Below, piece by piece: positions 7,488 through 19,078 of a stretch of DNA of 64,000 nucleotides. The DNA is from Nocardia pseudobrasiliensis NBRC 108224 (GTDB lineage Bacteria; Actinomycetota; Actinomycetes; Mycobacteriales; Mycobacteriaceae). The notes under the pieces are model-generated. The model was not told the origin of the DNA. It worked only from the letters and a program-made list of their open reading frames with translations, and searched no databases. The stretch covers positions 1 to 64,000 of the forward strand of contig NZ_BDBS01000016.1 of assembly GCF_001613105.1 (NCBI RefSeq). The letters run 5' to 3'. Position 1 is the first letter of the stretch, and each line of letters opens with the position of its first letter. The position numbers and the translations under genes are program-made.

Positions 7488-8954
7488 ATGAGCAGGCTCG
7501 TCACGACCGCGGGCTCACCGCTGTTGATCGGCGGGAAACTGACGCCGGGCGGCGCGGGCGTCTTCACCACGATGAATCCGGCGACCGGCGAGGCGCTCGG
7601 CTCGGCCGCCAATGCCGATGCCGCGGATATGGACGCGGCCGTCGCCGCCGCGCGCACCGCCTTCGACGAGACCGGATGGGCCGCCGAACCGACCGTCCGC
7701 GCGAATTGCCTGCGGCAGTTGCGCGACGCGCTGCGCGGGCACCTCGAGGAGCTGCGCGAGATCACCATCGCCGAGGCGGGCGCGCCCCGCATGCTCACCA
7801 GCGGACCTCAGCTGGAGGCGCCGATCGGCGATCTCGGCTACTTCGCCGATCTGGCCGAAACCTACCGCTGGGAAACCGATCTCGGCACCGCGACGCCCAT
7901 GGGCATCAAATCCGGCCGCATCCTGCGCCGGGAGCCGATCGGCGTGGTCGGGGCCATCACCCCGTGGAACTTCCCGCATCAGATCAACTTCGCCAAACTC
8001 GGCCCCGCCCTGGCCGCGGGCAATACGGTCGTGCTCAAACCCGCGCCCGACACCCCGTGGTGCGCGGCCCTGGTGGGCAAGGTCATCGCCGAGGAGACCG
8101 ATATTCCGGCGGGCGTGGTGAATATCGTGACCTCCGACGATCACGGGTTGGGCAGCCAACTGGTGACCGATCCGCGGGTGGACATGATCTCGTTCACCGG
8201 ATCCACCGCCACCGGGCGCAACGTAATGGCCGGGGCCGCGGCATCTTTGAAGAAGGTTTTCCTCGAACTCGGCGGCAAGTCGGCGTTCATCGTGCTCGAC
8301 GATGCCGATATCGTCGCCGCGGCCCGCTACGCCGCGTTCTCGGTCTGCGTCCACGCCGGGCAGGGCTGCGCGCTCACGACCCGGCTGCTGGTTCCGCACG
8401 CCGCCTACGAACAGGCCGTCACCGCCGCCGCGGGGACCATGGCGGGCATCGTGCCCGGCGATCCGAACAAATCCGGAACCATCTGCGGCCCGGTCATTTC
8501 CGAGCGTCAGCGCGCGCGGATCGAGCGCTATCTCGATATCGCGCGCGCCGAGGGCGGCCGGATCGTCGTCGGCGGCGGTCGGCCGCGGCGTGCGGGCGGC
8601 TTCTATGTCGAGCCGACGCTGATCGCCGATCTGCCCAACACCTCGACCGTGGCCCGCGAGGAGATCTTCGGCCCGGTGCTGGTGGTGATCCCCTACGACG
8701 GCGACGCCGAGGCCGTGCGGCTGGCCAATGATTCGCCCTACGGTCTGTCCGGCGCGGTGTGGGGTACCGATCCCGAGCGCATCCGGCGGGTGGCGCGCGG
8801 GGTGCGCACCGGCACGCTCAGCGTCAACGGCGGCATCTGGTACGCGGCCGACGCGCCGTTCGGCGGCTACAAGCAGTCCGGGGTCGGGCGCGAGCTCGGC
8901 GTGGCCGGATTCGAGGAATACACCGAAACCAAGCTGATCGCGACGGCCGAATAG
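7488..8954 (+). CDS. NAD(P)-dependent aldehyde dehydrogenase (AldA/Rv0768-like)
   Basis: A 488-residue aldehyde dehydrogenase. It has the cofactor loop SFTGSTATGR, the general base Glu260 in LELGGKS and the nucleophile Cys294 in GQGCALTTR. It would oxidise an aldehyde to the acid, perhaps the product of P450 hydroxylation and SDR oxidation. The ATG is preceded by GGGAG at 6 nt. It begins a plus-strand operon of six genes mostly joined by 4-nt overlaps. The start overlaps the stop of a leaderless 9-codon frame (7462-7491). Confidence 0.93.
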   Translation: MSRLVTTAGSPLLIGGKLTPGGAGVFTTMNPATGEALGSAANADAADMDAAVAAARTAFDETGWAAEPTVRANCLRQLRDALRGHLEELREITIAEAGAPRMLTSGPQLEAPIGDLGYFADLAETYRWETDLGTATPMGIKSGRILRREPIGVVGAITPWNFPHQINFAKLGPALAAGNTVVLKPAPDTPWCAALVGKVIAEETDIPAGVVNIVTSDDHGLGSQLVTDPRVDMISFTGSTATGRNVMAGAAASLKKVFLELGGKSAFIVLDDADIVAAARYAAFSVCVHAGQGCALTTRLLVPHAAYEQAVTAAAGTMAGIVPGDPNKSGTICGPVISERQRARIERYLDIARAEGGRIVVGGGRPRRAGGFYVEPTLIADLPNTSTVAREEIFGPVLVVIPYDGDAEAVRLANDSPYGLSGAVWGTDPERIRRVARGVRTGTLSVNGGIWYAADAPFGGYKQSGVGRELGVAGFEEYTETKLIATAE

Positions 8955-8964
8955 GAGTTCCGCC

Positions 8965-9714
8965 ATGGCACGCTTCACCGGACGATCGGCGATCGTCACC
9001 GGCGCCGCCCAGGGGATCGGCGCGGCCTATGCCCGGGCGTTGGCGGCCGAGGGGGCGAAAGTCGTAGTCGCCGACCTGAATTCGGACAAGGGCGAACAGG
9101 TCGCGAAACAGATCGCCGCGGACGGCGGAACCGCCGCCTTCCATCGGGTCGACGTGGCCGACCCCGAATCCGCCACGGCCCTGGTCGAATTCACCGTCGA
9201 GCAATTCGGCGGGATCGATCATCTGGTCAACAACGCCGCCATCTACGGCGAGATGAAACTCGATCTGCTGCTGACCGTGCCGTGGGACTACTACAAGAAG
9301 TTCATGAGCGTCAATCTCGACGGCGCGCTCAATATGACCCGCGCGGTCTGGCCGACCATGACCAAGGGCGGCGGCTCGATCGTCAATCAGTCCTCCACCG
9401 CGGCCTGGCTGTACTCGGGGTTCTACGGCCTGGCCAAGGCCGGAATCAACGGCCTCACCCAGCAGTTGGCCCACGAACTCGGCGGTTCGGGCATCCGCGT
9501 CAACGCCATCGCCCCCGGGCCGATCGATACCGAGGCCACCAAAACCGTCACTCCCGGCGGCATCGTCGAGGATATGGTCGCACGACTTCCTTTGAAACGC
9601 ATGGGAACTCCCGGCGATCTGGTCGGCGCGTGCCTGTATCTGCTCTCCGACGAGGCGAGTTGGGTGACCGGGCATATTCTCAATGTCGACGGCGGACAGA
9701 TCTTCCGCTCATGA
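8965..9714 (+). CDS. Short-chain dehydrogenase/reductase (Rv0769-like)
   Basis: A 249-residue classical SDR with TGAAQGIG at the cofactor site, NNAA, and the catalytic YGLAK. The C-terminal LSDEASWVTGHILNVDGGQ is typical of FabG-like members. It starts 10 bp after the aldehyde dehydrogenase stop and its TGA overlaps the next ATG. It probably oxidises a secondary alcohol in the same pathway; the substrate is unknown. Confidence 0.92.
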   Translation: MARFTGRSAIVTGAAQGIGAAYARALAAEGAKVVVADLNSDKGEQVAKQIAADGGTAAFHRVDVADPESATALVEFTVEQFGGIDHLVNNAAIYGEMKLDLLLTVPWDYYKKFMSVNLDGALNMTRAVWPTMTKGGGSIVNQSSTAAWLYSGFYGLAKAGINGLTQQLAHELGGSGIRVNAIAPGPIDTEATKTVTPGGIVEDMVARLPLKRMGTPGDLVGACLYLLSDEASWVTGHILNVDGGQIFRS

Positions 9715-10577
9715 GTGCCGGGACAGTCGGATTCATCGGACTGGGCAGTATGGGCGCGCCCATGGCCGAGCGATTGCTCACCTGGCCCGGCGGGCTGGTG
9801 GTGTGTGATACCCGACCGGAGGTGCTCGGTCCGTTCGTCGCGGCCGGGGCCGAATCGGTGGATTCGGCCGCCCGGGTCGCCGAGCGCGCGAGCGTCGTCT
9901 CCGTGGCCGTCGTCGACGACGCGCAGGTGCGGGCGGTGGTCGGGGAGATCCTGTCGGCGGCGAAGCCGGGTACGGTCGTCGCGGTGCATTCGACCATCAG
10001 CGACGAGACGGCCGTGGCGGTGGCCGCCGAATGCGCCTCGGCGGGCGTGGAATTCGTCGATGCCCCGATCAGCGGCGGCGCGCCCGCCGCACAGCGCGGC
10101 GCACTGGCGGTGATGGTCGGCGGCAGCGCGACAGCCTTCGAGCGGGTGCGCGAACCGTTCGGGCACTTCGCCGATCTCATCGTGCATGCCGGTACGGTCG
10201 GCGATGGTACTCGAATGAAGCTGGCCCGCAATCTATTGCATTTCGTCAGCTTCACCGCGGCCGCCGAGGCGCAGCGCCTGGCCGAGGCCTCCGGACTGGA
10301 TATCACCGTGCTGGGCAAGGTGGTTCGCCATTCCGACGCGATCACCGGCGGCCCGGGCGCGATCATGCTGCGCGACACCACCGCACCGATCGAGTCCGGC
10401 GATTTCTGGCTGCCGATCCTGTCCCATGTCCGCGATCTCGGTGAGAAGGATCTGTCGCTGGCCCTCGCGCTCGGCGAGCGGCTCGGACTCGAATTGCCTC
10501 TGGCCCGAATGGCTCTCGGCGGACTCGGCGCGGGCCTCGGTGTCGGGGCGGGCGCGATCGCGAAGGAGCGACCATGA
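9711..10577 (+). CDS. 3-hydroxyisobutyrate dehydrogenase family oxidoreductase (Rv0770-like)
   Basis: A 288-residue beta-hydroxyacid dehydrogenase. The N-terminal Rossmann motif GFIGLGSMGAPMAERL, the substrate loop DAPISGGAPAAQRGAL and the lysine in GTRMKLARNLL (family catalytic Lys) are present. It would perform NAD(P)-linked oxidation of a 3-hydroxy acid or the reverse. It overlaps the SDR stop and the next gene by 4 nt each. Confidence 0.9.
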   Translation: MSAGTVGFIGLGSMGAPMAERLLTWPGGLVVCDTRPEVLGPFVAAGAESVDSAARVAERASVVSVAVVDDAQVRAVVGEILSAAKPGTVVAVHSTISDETAVAVAAECASAGVEFVDAPISGGAPAAQRGALAVMVGGSATAFERVREPFGHFADLIVHAGTVGDGTRMKLARNLLHFVSFTAAAEAQRLAEASGLDITVLGKVVRHSDAITGGPGAIMLRDTTAPIESGDFWLPILSHVRDLGEKDLSLALALGERLGLELPLARMALGGLGAGLGVGAGAIAKERP

Positions 10578-10945
10578 CCACCGAACGCAGACGGCGCGGC
10601 CTGGCCAAGATGAGCGAGGTCTACGGCTGGGAGTTCAGCGACGGTCCGGGCGAGCATTTCGCCGTCACCGCCGACCACCTGTTCGCCGACATCTGGTCGC
10701 GGCCCGGCCTGTCCATTCGCGACCGCCGCCTGCTGCTGCTCGGCGCGTTGTCCGCGCAGGGATTGTTCGACATCGCCGAGATCCAGATCGGCGCGGCCCT
10801 GCACAACGAGGAACTGACCGAGGACCAACTGCGCGAGATCGCGCTGTTCCTGTGCCACTACATCGGCTGGCCCGCCGGCACGAAATTCGACGGCGTGGTG
10901 GGAAAGGTTGTGGCACAGGCCAAGAAGAGGAGCAACGGATCATGA
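10574..10945 (+). CDS. Carboxymuconolactone decarboxylase family protein (Rv0771-like)
   Basis: A 123-residue all-helical CMD-family protein (AhpD-like fold), with the typical RDRRLLLLGALSAQG and IGAALHNEELTEDQLREI segments. The CxxC of redox-active AhpD proteins is absent, so it is closer to the decarboxylase branch. A true decarboxylase activity is not shown. It is coupled to both neighbours by ATGA overlaps. Confidence 0.88.
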   Translation: MTTERRRRGLAKMSEVYGWEFSDGPGEHFAVTADHLFADIWSRPGLSIRDRRLLLLGALSAQGLFDIAEIQIGAALHNEELTEDQLREIALFLCHYIGWPAGTKFDGVVGKVVAQAKKRSNGS

Positions 10946-12417
10946 CCGAAACCACCACGGTGCGTCCGCTTCGGGCGGACGCCGTCACCGGCTGGGATTT
11001 CGAGGCCGACGTGGTGATCGCCGGATACGGCGTCGCGGGCGCCGCGGCGGCCATCGAGGCGGCCCGCGCCGGCGCCGAGGTACTGGTCCTCGAGCGCACC
11101 GGCGGGTGGGGCGGCGCGGCCGCGATGTCGGGCGGATTCATCTATCTCGGCGGCGGCACCCCGCTGCAGAAGGCGCTCGGCTTCGAGGACACCCCCGAGA
11201 ATATGGAGAAGTTCCTGCTCGCCGCGCTCGGCCCGGGCGCGGATCGGGCCAAGATCCACGACTACTGCCAGGGCAGTGTCGAGCACTATCACTGGCTGGT
11301 GGCCCAGGGCGTGCCGTTCAAGGAGGAGTTCTGGGGCGAGCCGGGCTGGGAGCCGCCCGCCGATCAGGGCCTGATGTATTCCGGCGGCGAGAACTCCGCA
11401 CCGCTCAACACCATCGCCACCCCGGCCCCGCGCGGACATCTGCCGCAGATGCAGAACAAGGTCACCGGTGAGAAGGGCGGCGGCTACATGCTGATGAAGC
11501 CGCTCACCGATACCGCCGAATCCCTCGGTGTGCGAGCCGAATACGACATTCGCATCCAACGCCTGATCGTCGACGACACCGATCGCGTCGTCGGCGTCGC
11601 CGCGAAGCGCTACGGCAAACCGGTGCATATCCGCGCCCGCCGCGGCGTCGTGCTGGCCACCGGCAGCTTCGCCTACAACCAGCAGATGGTCGAGACCTAC
11701 GCCCCGCGTCTGATCAACCGCCCGGTGGCCTCGATCGAGGAGCACGACGGCATCGGGATCCGGGTCGCGCAGGCCCTGGGCGCGCAGCTGGCGCATATGG
11801 ACGCCGCCGAGGTCGCGTTCTTCGCCGATCCGCAGATGGTCGCGCGCGGCATCCTGGTCAACGGTCTCGGGCAGCGCTACATCCCCGAGGACACCTACGG
11901 CGGCCGGATCGGACAGGCCACGCTCAACGATCAGGACAACAAGGCGTATCTCATCATCGATGAGCAGGCCCTCGAGGCCGCCAACGCCACCACCAGCACC
12001 GTGCACTTCTTCCGCCAGCAACCGCCCGCCTCGGTCGGCGAGACCGTCGCCGAGGTGGAGGACGAAATCGGTTTGCCAGCGGGCACATTGGTGAGCACGG
12101 TCGAGCTCTACAACCGGCATGCGGCCGAGGGCGTGGACCCGCTGCTGGGCAAGAAGCCGGAATGGGTCAAGCCGATCGGCACCCCGCTGGCCGCGTTCGA
12201 TCTGTGCAACCACACCGGCGGTTTCACCCTCGGCGGCCTGAAGACCGATCTCGATTCGCGAGTGCTGCACGTATCCGGCGAGCCGATTCCCGGCCTCTAC
12301 GCCGCGGGCCGCTGCACCTCCGGCATCTGCGCCGGCGGTTACGCCAGCGGCGCGTCCCTCGGTGACGGCAGTTTCTACGGACGCCGCGCGGGTGTCGCCG
12401 CGGCCCGACAGGATTGA
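10942..12417 (+). CDS. FAD-dependent dehydrogenase, KstD/fumarate reductase family
   Basis: A 491-residue flavoprotein. The FAD-binding GYGVAGAAAAIEAARAG lies near residue 29 and the C-terminal flavin segment YAAGRCTSGICAGGYASG near 452. The family contains 3-ketosteroid delta-1-dehydrogenases, which introduce a double bond next to a ketone. Its place with P450s, SDRs and an NTF2-fold protein fits a steroid-like substrate. It lacks the length and several motifs of true KstD, so the specific reaction is uncertain. Confidence 0.87.
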   Translation: MTETTTVRPLRADAVTGWDFEADVVIAGYGVAGAAAAIEAARAGAEVLVLERTGGWGGAAAMSGGFIYLGGGTPLQKALGFEDTPENMEKFLLAALGPGADRAKIHDYCQGSVEHYHWLVAQGVPFKEEFWGEPGWEPPADQGLMYSGGENSAPLNTIATPAPRGHLPQMQNKVTGEKGGGYMLMKPLTDTAESLGVRAEYDIRIQRLIVDDTDRVVGVAAKRYGKPVHIRARRGVVLATGSFAYNQQMVETYAPRLINRPVASIEEHDGIGIRVAQALGAQLAHMDAAEVAFFADPQMVARGILVNGLGQRYIPEDTYGGRIGQATLNDQDNKAYLIIDEQALEAANATTSTVHFFRQQPPASVGETVAEVEDEIGLPAGTLVSTVELYNRHAAEGVDPLLGKKPEWVKPIGTPLAAFDLCNHTGGFTLGGLKTDLDSRVLHVSGEPIPGLYAAGRCTSGICAGGYASGASLGDGSFYGRRAGVAAARQD

Positions 12418-12432
12418 AGGGAATACGGGCCC

Positions 12433-13290
12433 ATGCGATTCGGCATCGTCCTGTTCACCAGCGACCGCGGCATCACCCCCGCCGCGGCCGCCCGGGCCGC
12501 CGAGGAGCGCGGCTTCGCCTCGTTCTACGTGCCCGAGCACACCCACATCCCGGTGAAACGGGAAGCGGCCCATCCGGTGACCGGTGATGCCAGCCTGCCC
12601 GACGACCGCTATATGCGCACCCTCGATCCGTGGGTGGCGCTCTCGACCGCCGCGGCAGTGACCGAACGCATCGAATTGGCTACGGCGGTAGCCCTTCCCA
12701 CCGAACACGATCCGATCACCCTCGCCAAGACGATCGCCACCCTGGACCATCTGTCGGGCGGCCGGGTCACCATCGGGGCCGGATTCGGTTGGAACACCGA
12801 CGAACTCGCCGATCACGGCATCCCGGGCGGCAAGCGGCGCACCGCGCTGCGCGAATACCTCGAGGCCATGCGCGCGCTGTGGACCCTGGAGGAGGCCAGC
12901 TACGCCGGTCAGTTCGTGAACTTCGGACCGAGCTGGGCGTGGCCGAAACCGGTGCAGGCCGAGGTGCCCGTGCTCATCGGAACCGCCGGAACCGAACAGG
13001 GTTTCCGCTGGATCGCCCGGCATACCGACGGCTGGATCACCACGCCCTACGAGAACGATCTGTTGTTGAAGCGCCTCGGACTGCTCGCCGAGATCTGGCG
13101 TGCCGAGGGTCGTACCGGCGCACCGCGGGTGGTCGCGCTGGACGGTAAACCCGATGCCGCGCGACTGGCCGAATGGGAGGCCGCCGGTGTCACCGACGCG
13201 CTCTACGGCCTGCCGGACAAGTCCGAGCCCGAGGTGCTGGCCTATCTGGACCGGCTCGCGGCCAAACTGGGCCTGACCGGCGGAGAGTGA
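12433..13290 (+). CDS. LLM-class (F420-dependent) oxidoreductase
   Basis: A 285-residue TIM-barrel protein of the luciferase-like family. MRFGIVLFTSDRGI, the FYVPEHTHIP strand end and the GGRVTIGAGFGWN segment are typical of the F420-using actinobacterial group, often annotated Rv2161c-like. It would transfer hydride to or from F420 on a small molecule. It lies 15 bp after the flavoprotein gene and just before the methylmannose-type cassette. Confidence 0.88.
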   Translation: MRFGIVLFTSDRGITPAAAARAAEERGFASFYVPEHTHIPVKREAAHPVTGDASLPDDRYMRTLDPWVALSTAAAVTERIELATAVALPTEHDPITLAKTIATLDHLSGGRVTIGAGFGWNTDELADHGIPGGKRRTALREYLEAMRALWTLEEASYAGQFVNFGPSWAWPKPVQAEVPVLIGTAGTEQGFRWIARHTDGWITTPYENDLLLKRLGLLAEIWRAEGRTGAPRVVALDGKPDAARLAEWEAAGVTDALYGLPDKSEPEVLAYLDRLAAKLGLTGGE

Positions 13291-13299
13291 GATCGCGAC

Positions 13300-14547
13300 G
13301 TGCGCATCGCCCTGCTGTCCTACCGCAGCAAAACCCACTGTGGCGGACAGGGGGTCTACGTCCGTCACCTCAGTCGCGGATTGGTCGAACTCGGTCACGA
13401 GGTGGAAGTGCTGTCCGGCCAACCGTATCCGGAGCTGCTCGACCCTCGCGTGCGGCTGACCGAGGTGCCGAGTCTGGACCTGTACCGCGACGACGATCCG
13501 TTCCGCACACCGCGCCCGAGCGAGATCCGCGACCGGATCGATCTGCTCGAGCTCGGCACCATGTGGACGGCCGGATTCCCCGAACCGCGCACCTTCAGCC
13601 TGCGCGCCGCGCGGCTGTTGCGTTCCCGCACCGCCGAATTCGATGTGGTGCACGACAATCAGTGCCTCGGCTACGGTCTGCTCGATATCGCGGCGCGACT
13701 GCCGCTGGTCGCGACGATCCATCATCCGATCACTCGCGACCGCGCGCTCGATCTGGCGGCCGCGCCGTGGCGTCGTAAACCGTTCGTGCACCGCTGGTAC
13801 GGATTTCTGGGCATGCAGCGCAAGGTGGCGCGGCGCATCCCCGATCTGATCACCGTGTCCTCCTCCTCGGCCGCCGATATCGCCGCCGATTTCGGCGTGG
13901 CCGCCGAACAGCTGCGCGTGGTGCCGCTGGGTGTGGACACCGAATTGTTCCGGCCGCGCGGAGGACGCGTGCCCGGCCGCATCGTGGCCGTGGCCAGTGC
14001 CGACAAACCACTCAAGGGCATCGGACATCTGCTGCGGGCCCTGGCGCGGCTGCGCACCACGCACGAGGTCGAGTTGCGGCTGGTCGCGCGGTTGGAGCCG
14101 AACGGGCCGACGGAGAAGCTGATCGCCGAACTCGGCCTGTCCGATATCGTCACCGTCGCGGGCGGGCTGGCGGATCTCGAGCTGGCCGAACTGCTGGCCT
14201 CGGCGGACCTGGCCTGTATTCCCTCGATGTACGAGGGCTTTTCGCTACCGGCCGTGGAGGCGCTGGCCAGCGGTACGCCGCTGGTCGCGAGCCGGGCCGG
14301 GGCGCTGCCGGAGGTGGTCGGCGACTGCGCCGAACTGGTCGAACCCGGCGATATCGGCGAATTGACCGCGGCCATCGGCGGTCTGCTGGACGCGCCGCGG
14401 CGACGGCACGCGCTCGGCGCGGCCGGTCGCGATCGCGCGGTCGCGGTCTACAGCTGGCCCGCCGTTGCGGCGCAGACGGTTTCGGTCTACGAGCGGGCCG
14501 CCGCCCGCACTTCGGGACGACACAACGAGGAGGCGAACGCATGCTGA
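13300..14547 (+). CDS. GT4 glycosyltransferase, probable methylmannose-polysaccharide mannosyltransferase (ManT-like)
   Basis: A 415-residue GT-B retaining glycosyltransferase. The N-terminal acceptor domain begins ALLSYRSKTHCGGQGVYVRH, and the C-terminal domain has the EX7E motif in YEGFSLPAVEAL and GTPLVASRAGALPEV. It is followed without gap by a SAM methyltransferase, an alpha/alpha-toroid protein and a convergent second methyltransferase. This set is the one I recall for 3-O-methylmannose polysaccharide synthesis in non-tuberculous mycobacteria. If so, it adds alpha-1,4-mannose to the growing chain from GDP-mannose in the cytosol. The GTG start follows the LLM stop by 9 bp. Confidence 0.75.
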   Translation: MRIALLSYRSKTHCGGQGVYVRHLSRGLVELGHEVEVLSGQPYPELLDPRVRLTEVPSLDLYRDDDPFRTPRPSEIRDRIDLLELGTMWTAGFPEPRTFSLRAARLLRSRTAEFDVVHDNQCLGYGLLDIAARLPLVATIHHPITRDRALDLAAAPWRRKPFVHRWYGFLGMQRKVARRIPDLITVSSSSAADIAADFGVAAEQLRVVPLGVDTELFRPRGGRVPGRIVAVASADKPLKGIGHLLRALARLRTTHEVELRLVARLEPNGPTEKLIAELGLSDIVTVAGGLADLELAELLASADLACIPSMYEGFSLPAVEALASGTPLVASRAGALPEVVGDCAELVEPGDIGELTAAIGGLLDAPRRRHALGAAGRDRAVAVYSWPAVAAQTVSVYERAAARTSGRHNEEANAC

Positions 14548-15258
14548 CCGTCGATTTCGACCGGCTGGGCATCCGGCCCGGTACCCGCGTCATCGATGTG
14601 GGCTGCGGACAGGGCCGCCACAGTTTCGAGGCCTATCGGCGCGGCGCGGATATCGTCGCCTTCGATCAGAACGCCGCCGATCTGGCCGATGTGAAGGTCA
14701 TGTTCGGCGCGATGGCCGAAACCGGCGAGGCTCCCGGGCACGCCCGGGCCGAGACGGTCCAGGGCGATGCGCTGGCCCTGCCGTTCGACGCCGGGGAATT
14801 CGACGTGGTCATCGCCTCGGAGATCCTCGAGCACATACCCGACGACGAGCGAGCCATCGCCGAACTGGTCCGGGTACTCAAACCCGGTGGGGCCCTGGTG
14901 GTCACGGTGCCGCGCTGGCTGCCCGAGCGGATCTGCTGGGCGCTGTCGGACGCGTATCACGCCAACGAGGGCGGGCATGTGCGCATCTACCGCGCCGACG
15001 AATTGCGCGCCAAGATCACCGCGCGAAGGCTGCGTTTCGTGCACAGCGCGCACGCCCACGCCCTGCATTCGCCGTACTGGTGGTTGAAATGCCTGGTGGG
15101 CGTGGACGATTCCGAACATGTCGCGGTGCGCGGTTACCACCGGATGCTGGTGTGGGACATGATGTCGGCCCCGCGGATCACCCGGCTCGCCGAATCGGCG
15201 CTCAATCCCGTCATCGGCAAGAGCGTCGCGCTGTATTTCACCAAACCGGCGGTGCGCG

Positions 15259-15272
<14 letters not shown>
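14541..15272 (+). CDS. Class I SAM methyltransferase, probable MMP 3-O-methyltransferase
   Basis: A 243-residue class I methyltransferase with motif I VIDVGCGQGRHSFEA, the acidic strand-2 end FDQNA and ASEILEHIPDDERAI. It overlaps the end of the glycosyltransferase and the start of the toroid protein, so these are co-translated. In the methylmannose polysaccharide cluster the corresponding enzyme would methylate O-3 of each mannose. That assignment rests on context; a general methyltransferase is the safe call. Confidence 0.75.
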
Positions 15273-17636
<2,364 letters not shown>

Positions 17637-17669
17637 TTCTTCTCCCTTGCTTCGAACTTATTTCGGTAG

Positions 17670-17690
17670 TACCGTCCAGACATGTGTCCA
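17670..17690 (+). promoter_or_regulatory. cyp51 promoter with TetR operator
   Basis: A TACCGT -10 box (17670-17675), CCAGACAT, then GTGTCC at 17684. CCAGACATGTGTCCAGC is almost the same as the cyp123 operator. Here the GTG is not used for a gene (GTG TCC AGC TAG stops at once); the transcript carries a short leader to the cyp51 ribosome site. A second GGACAC half-site follows at 17699-17704. Confidence 0.7.
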
Positions 17691-17725
17691 GCTAGCTCGG
17701 ACACGGTACTGCGGAAGGATTTCCG

Positions 17726-19078
17726 ATGGCACTGGTCAGGCCGCGACAGGTCTCCGGCGGCGAGGCAGAACTCGGTCACCTGCAGGAGTTCCGCACCGAT
17801 CCCATTGCCCTCATGCGCCGGGTCCGCGCCGAATGCGGTGATGTCGGCGCGTTCCGGCTCGCCGACCGCGACGTGATCCTGCTGACCGGGGCCGAGGCCA
17901 ACGAATTCTTCTTCCGCGCCACCGACGAGGAGTTGGATCAGAGCGCGGCCTATCCGTTCATGAAACCGATCTTCGGTGAGGGCGTGGTGTTCGATGCCAG
18001 CCCCGAGCGGCGCAAGGAGATGCTGCACAATCAGGCGCTGCGCGGCGATCGTATGCGGGGGCACGCGGAAACCATTGCGCGCGAGGTGGATCGGATGCTC
18101 GACCGCTGGGGCGACGCGGGTGAGATCGATCTGCTGGAGTTCTTCGCCGAACTGACCATCTACACCTCCTCGGCCTGTCTGATCGGTGTGAAATTCCGCG
18201 AGGAACTCGACGAGCGCTTCGCGCGGCTGTACCACGAACTCGAACGCGGTACCGACGCACTGTGTTACGTCGACCCCTACGCGCCGATCGAGAGCTTCCG
18301 CCGCCGCGACGAGGCCCGCGCGGAGCTGGTGCGGCTGGTGCAGGAGATCATGGATCGGCGCATCGCGAATCCTCCTGCGGGCAAGGCGGATCGGGACATG
18401 CTCGACGTCCTGGTGTCCATCCGCGACGAGCGCGGCGTCCCGCGTTTCTCGGCGAGCGAGATCACCGGCATCTTCATCTCGATGATGTTCGCCGGACACC
18501 ACACCACCTCGGGCACCGCGGCGTGGACGGTCATCGAATTACTGCGCCACCCCGAGACGCTCGCGGGCGTGGCCGCCGAGCTGGAGGAGCTCTACGCCGA
18601 CGGGCAGGACGTGAGTTTCCATGCGCTGCGGCAGATTCCGCGACTGGAGGCGGTGATCAAGGAGGCGTTGCGACTGCATCCGCCGCTGATCATCCTGATG
18701 CGGGTGGCCCGCGGCGATTACGAGGTGTGCGGAAATCGCATCGACTCGGGCGATCTCGTGGCGGCCACTCCCGCGGTATCCAATCGCATAGCCGCCGACT
18801 TCCCGGATCCGGATCGGTTCGACCCCACGCGCTATCTGGATCCGAATCAGCAGGATCTGCTCAATCGCTGGACCTGGATCCCGTTCGGCGCGGGCCGCCA
18901 TCGCTGCGTCGGCGCGGCCTTCGCGCTCATGCAGCTCAAAGCCATCTTCTCGATTCTGTTGCGGGACTGGGAATTCGAGATGGCCCAGCCCGCGGACAGC
19001 TACCGCAACGACCACTCCAAGATGGTGGTGCAGCTGCGGCAGCCGTGCGCGGTCCGCTATCGCAAGAGATCTCGGTGA
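17726..19078 (+). CDS. cyp51: Lanosterol/sterol 14-alpha-demethylase CYP51
   Basis: A 450-residue P450 closely resembling M. tuberculosis CYP51. It has YPFMKPIFGEGVVFD in the B-C region, the family signature FAGHHTTSGTAAW in the I helix, KEALRLHPP in the K helix and the heme loop FGAGRHRCVGAA with Cys394. CYP51 removes the 14-alpha-methyl of sterols in three oxidations; the natural substrate in actinobacteria is not certain. AAGGA lies 6 nt before the ATG. Normally linked to a ferredoxin and SDR, it stands here directly after tetR instead. Confidence 0.96.
   Translation: MALVRPRQVSGGEAELGHLQEFRTDPIALMRRVRAECGDVGAFRLADRDVILLTGAEANEFFFRATDEELDQSAAYPFMKPIFGEGVVFDASPERRKEMLHNQALRGDRMRGHAETIAREVDRMLDRWGDAGEIDLLEFFAELTIYTSSACLIGVKFREELDERFARLYHELERGTDALCYVDPYAPIESFRRRDEARAELVRLVQEIMDRRIANPPAGKADRDMLDVLVSIRDERGVPRFSASEITGIFISMMFAGHHTTSGTAAWTVIELLRHPETLAGVAAELEELYADGQDVSFHALRQIPRLEAVIKEALRLHPPLIILMRVARGDYEVCGNRIDSGDLVAATPAVSNRIAADFPDPDRFDPTRYLDPNQQDLLNRWTWIPFGAGRHRCVGAAFALMQLKAIFSILLRDWEFEMAQPADSYRNDHSKMVVQLRQPCAVRYRKRSR

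Noticed and set aside
10858..14064. A very long open frame on the minus strand (over 1000 codons)
   Set aside because: It is antisense to five well-defined genes (FAD enzyme, LLM oxidoreductase, glycosyltransferase and neighbours) with His/Arg/Gly-rich composition typical of the GC-rich shadow frame.
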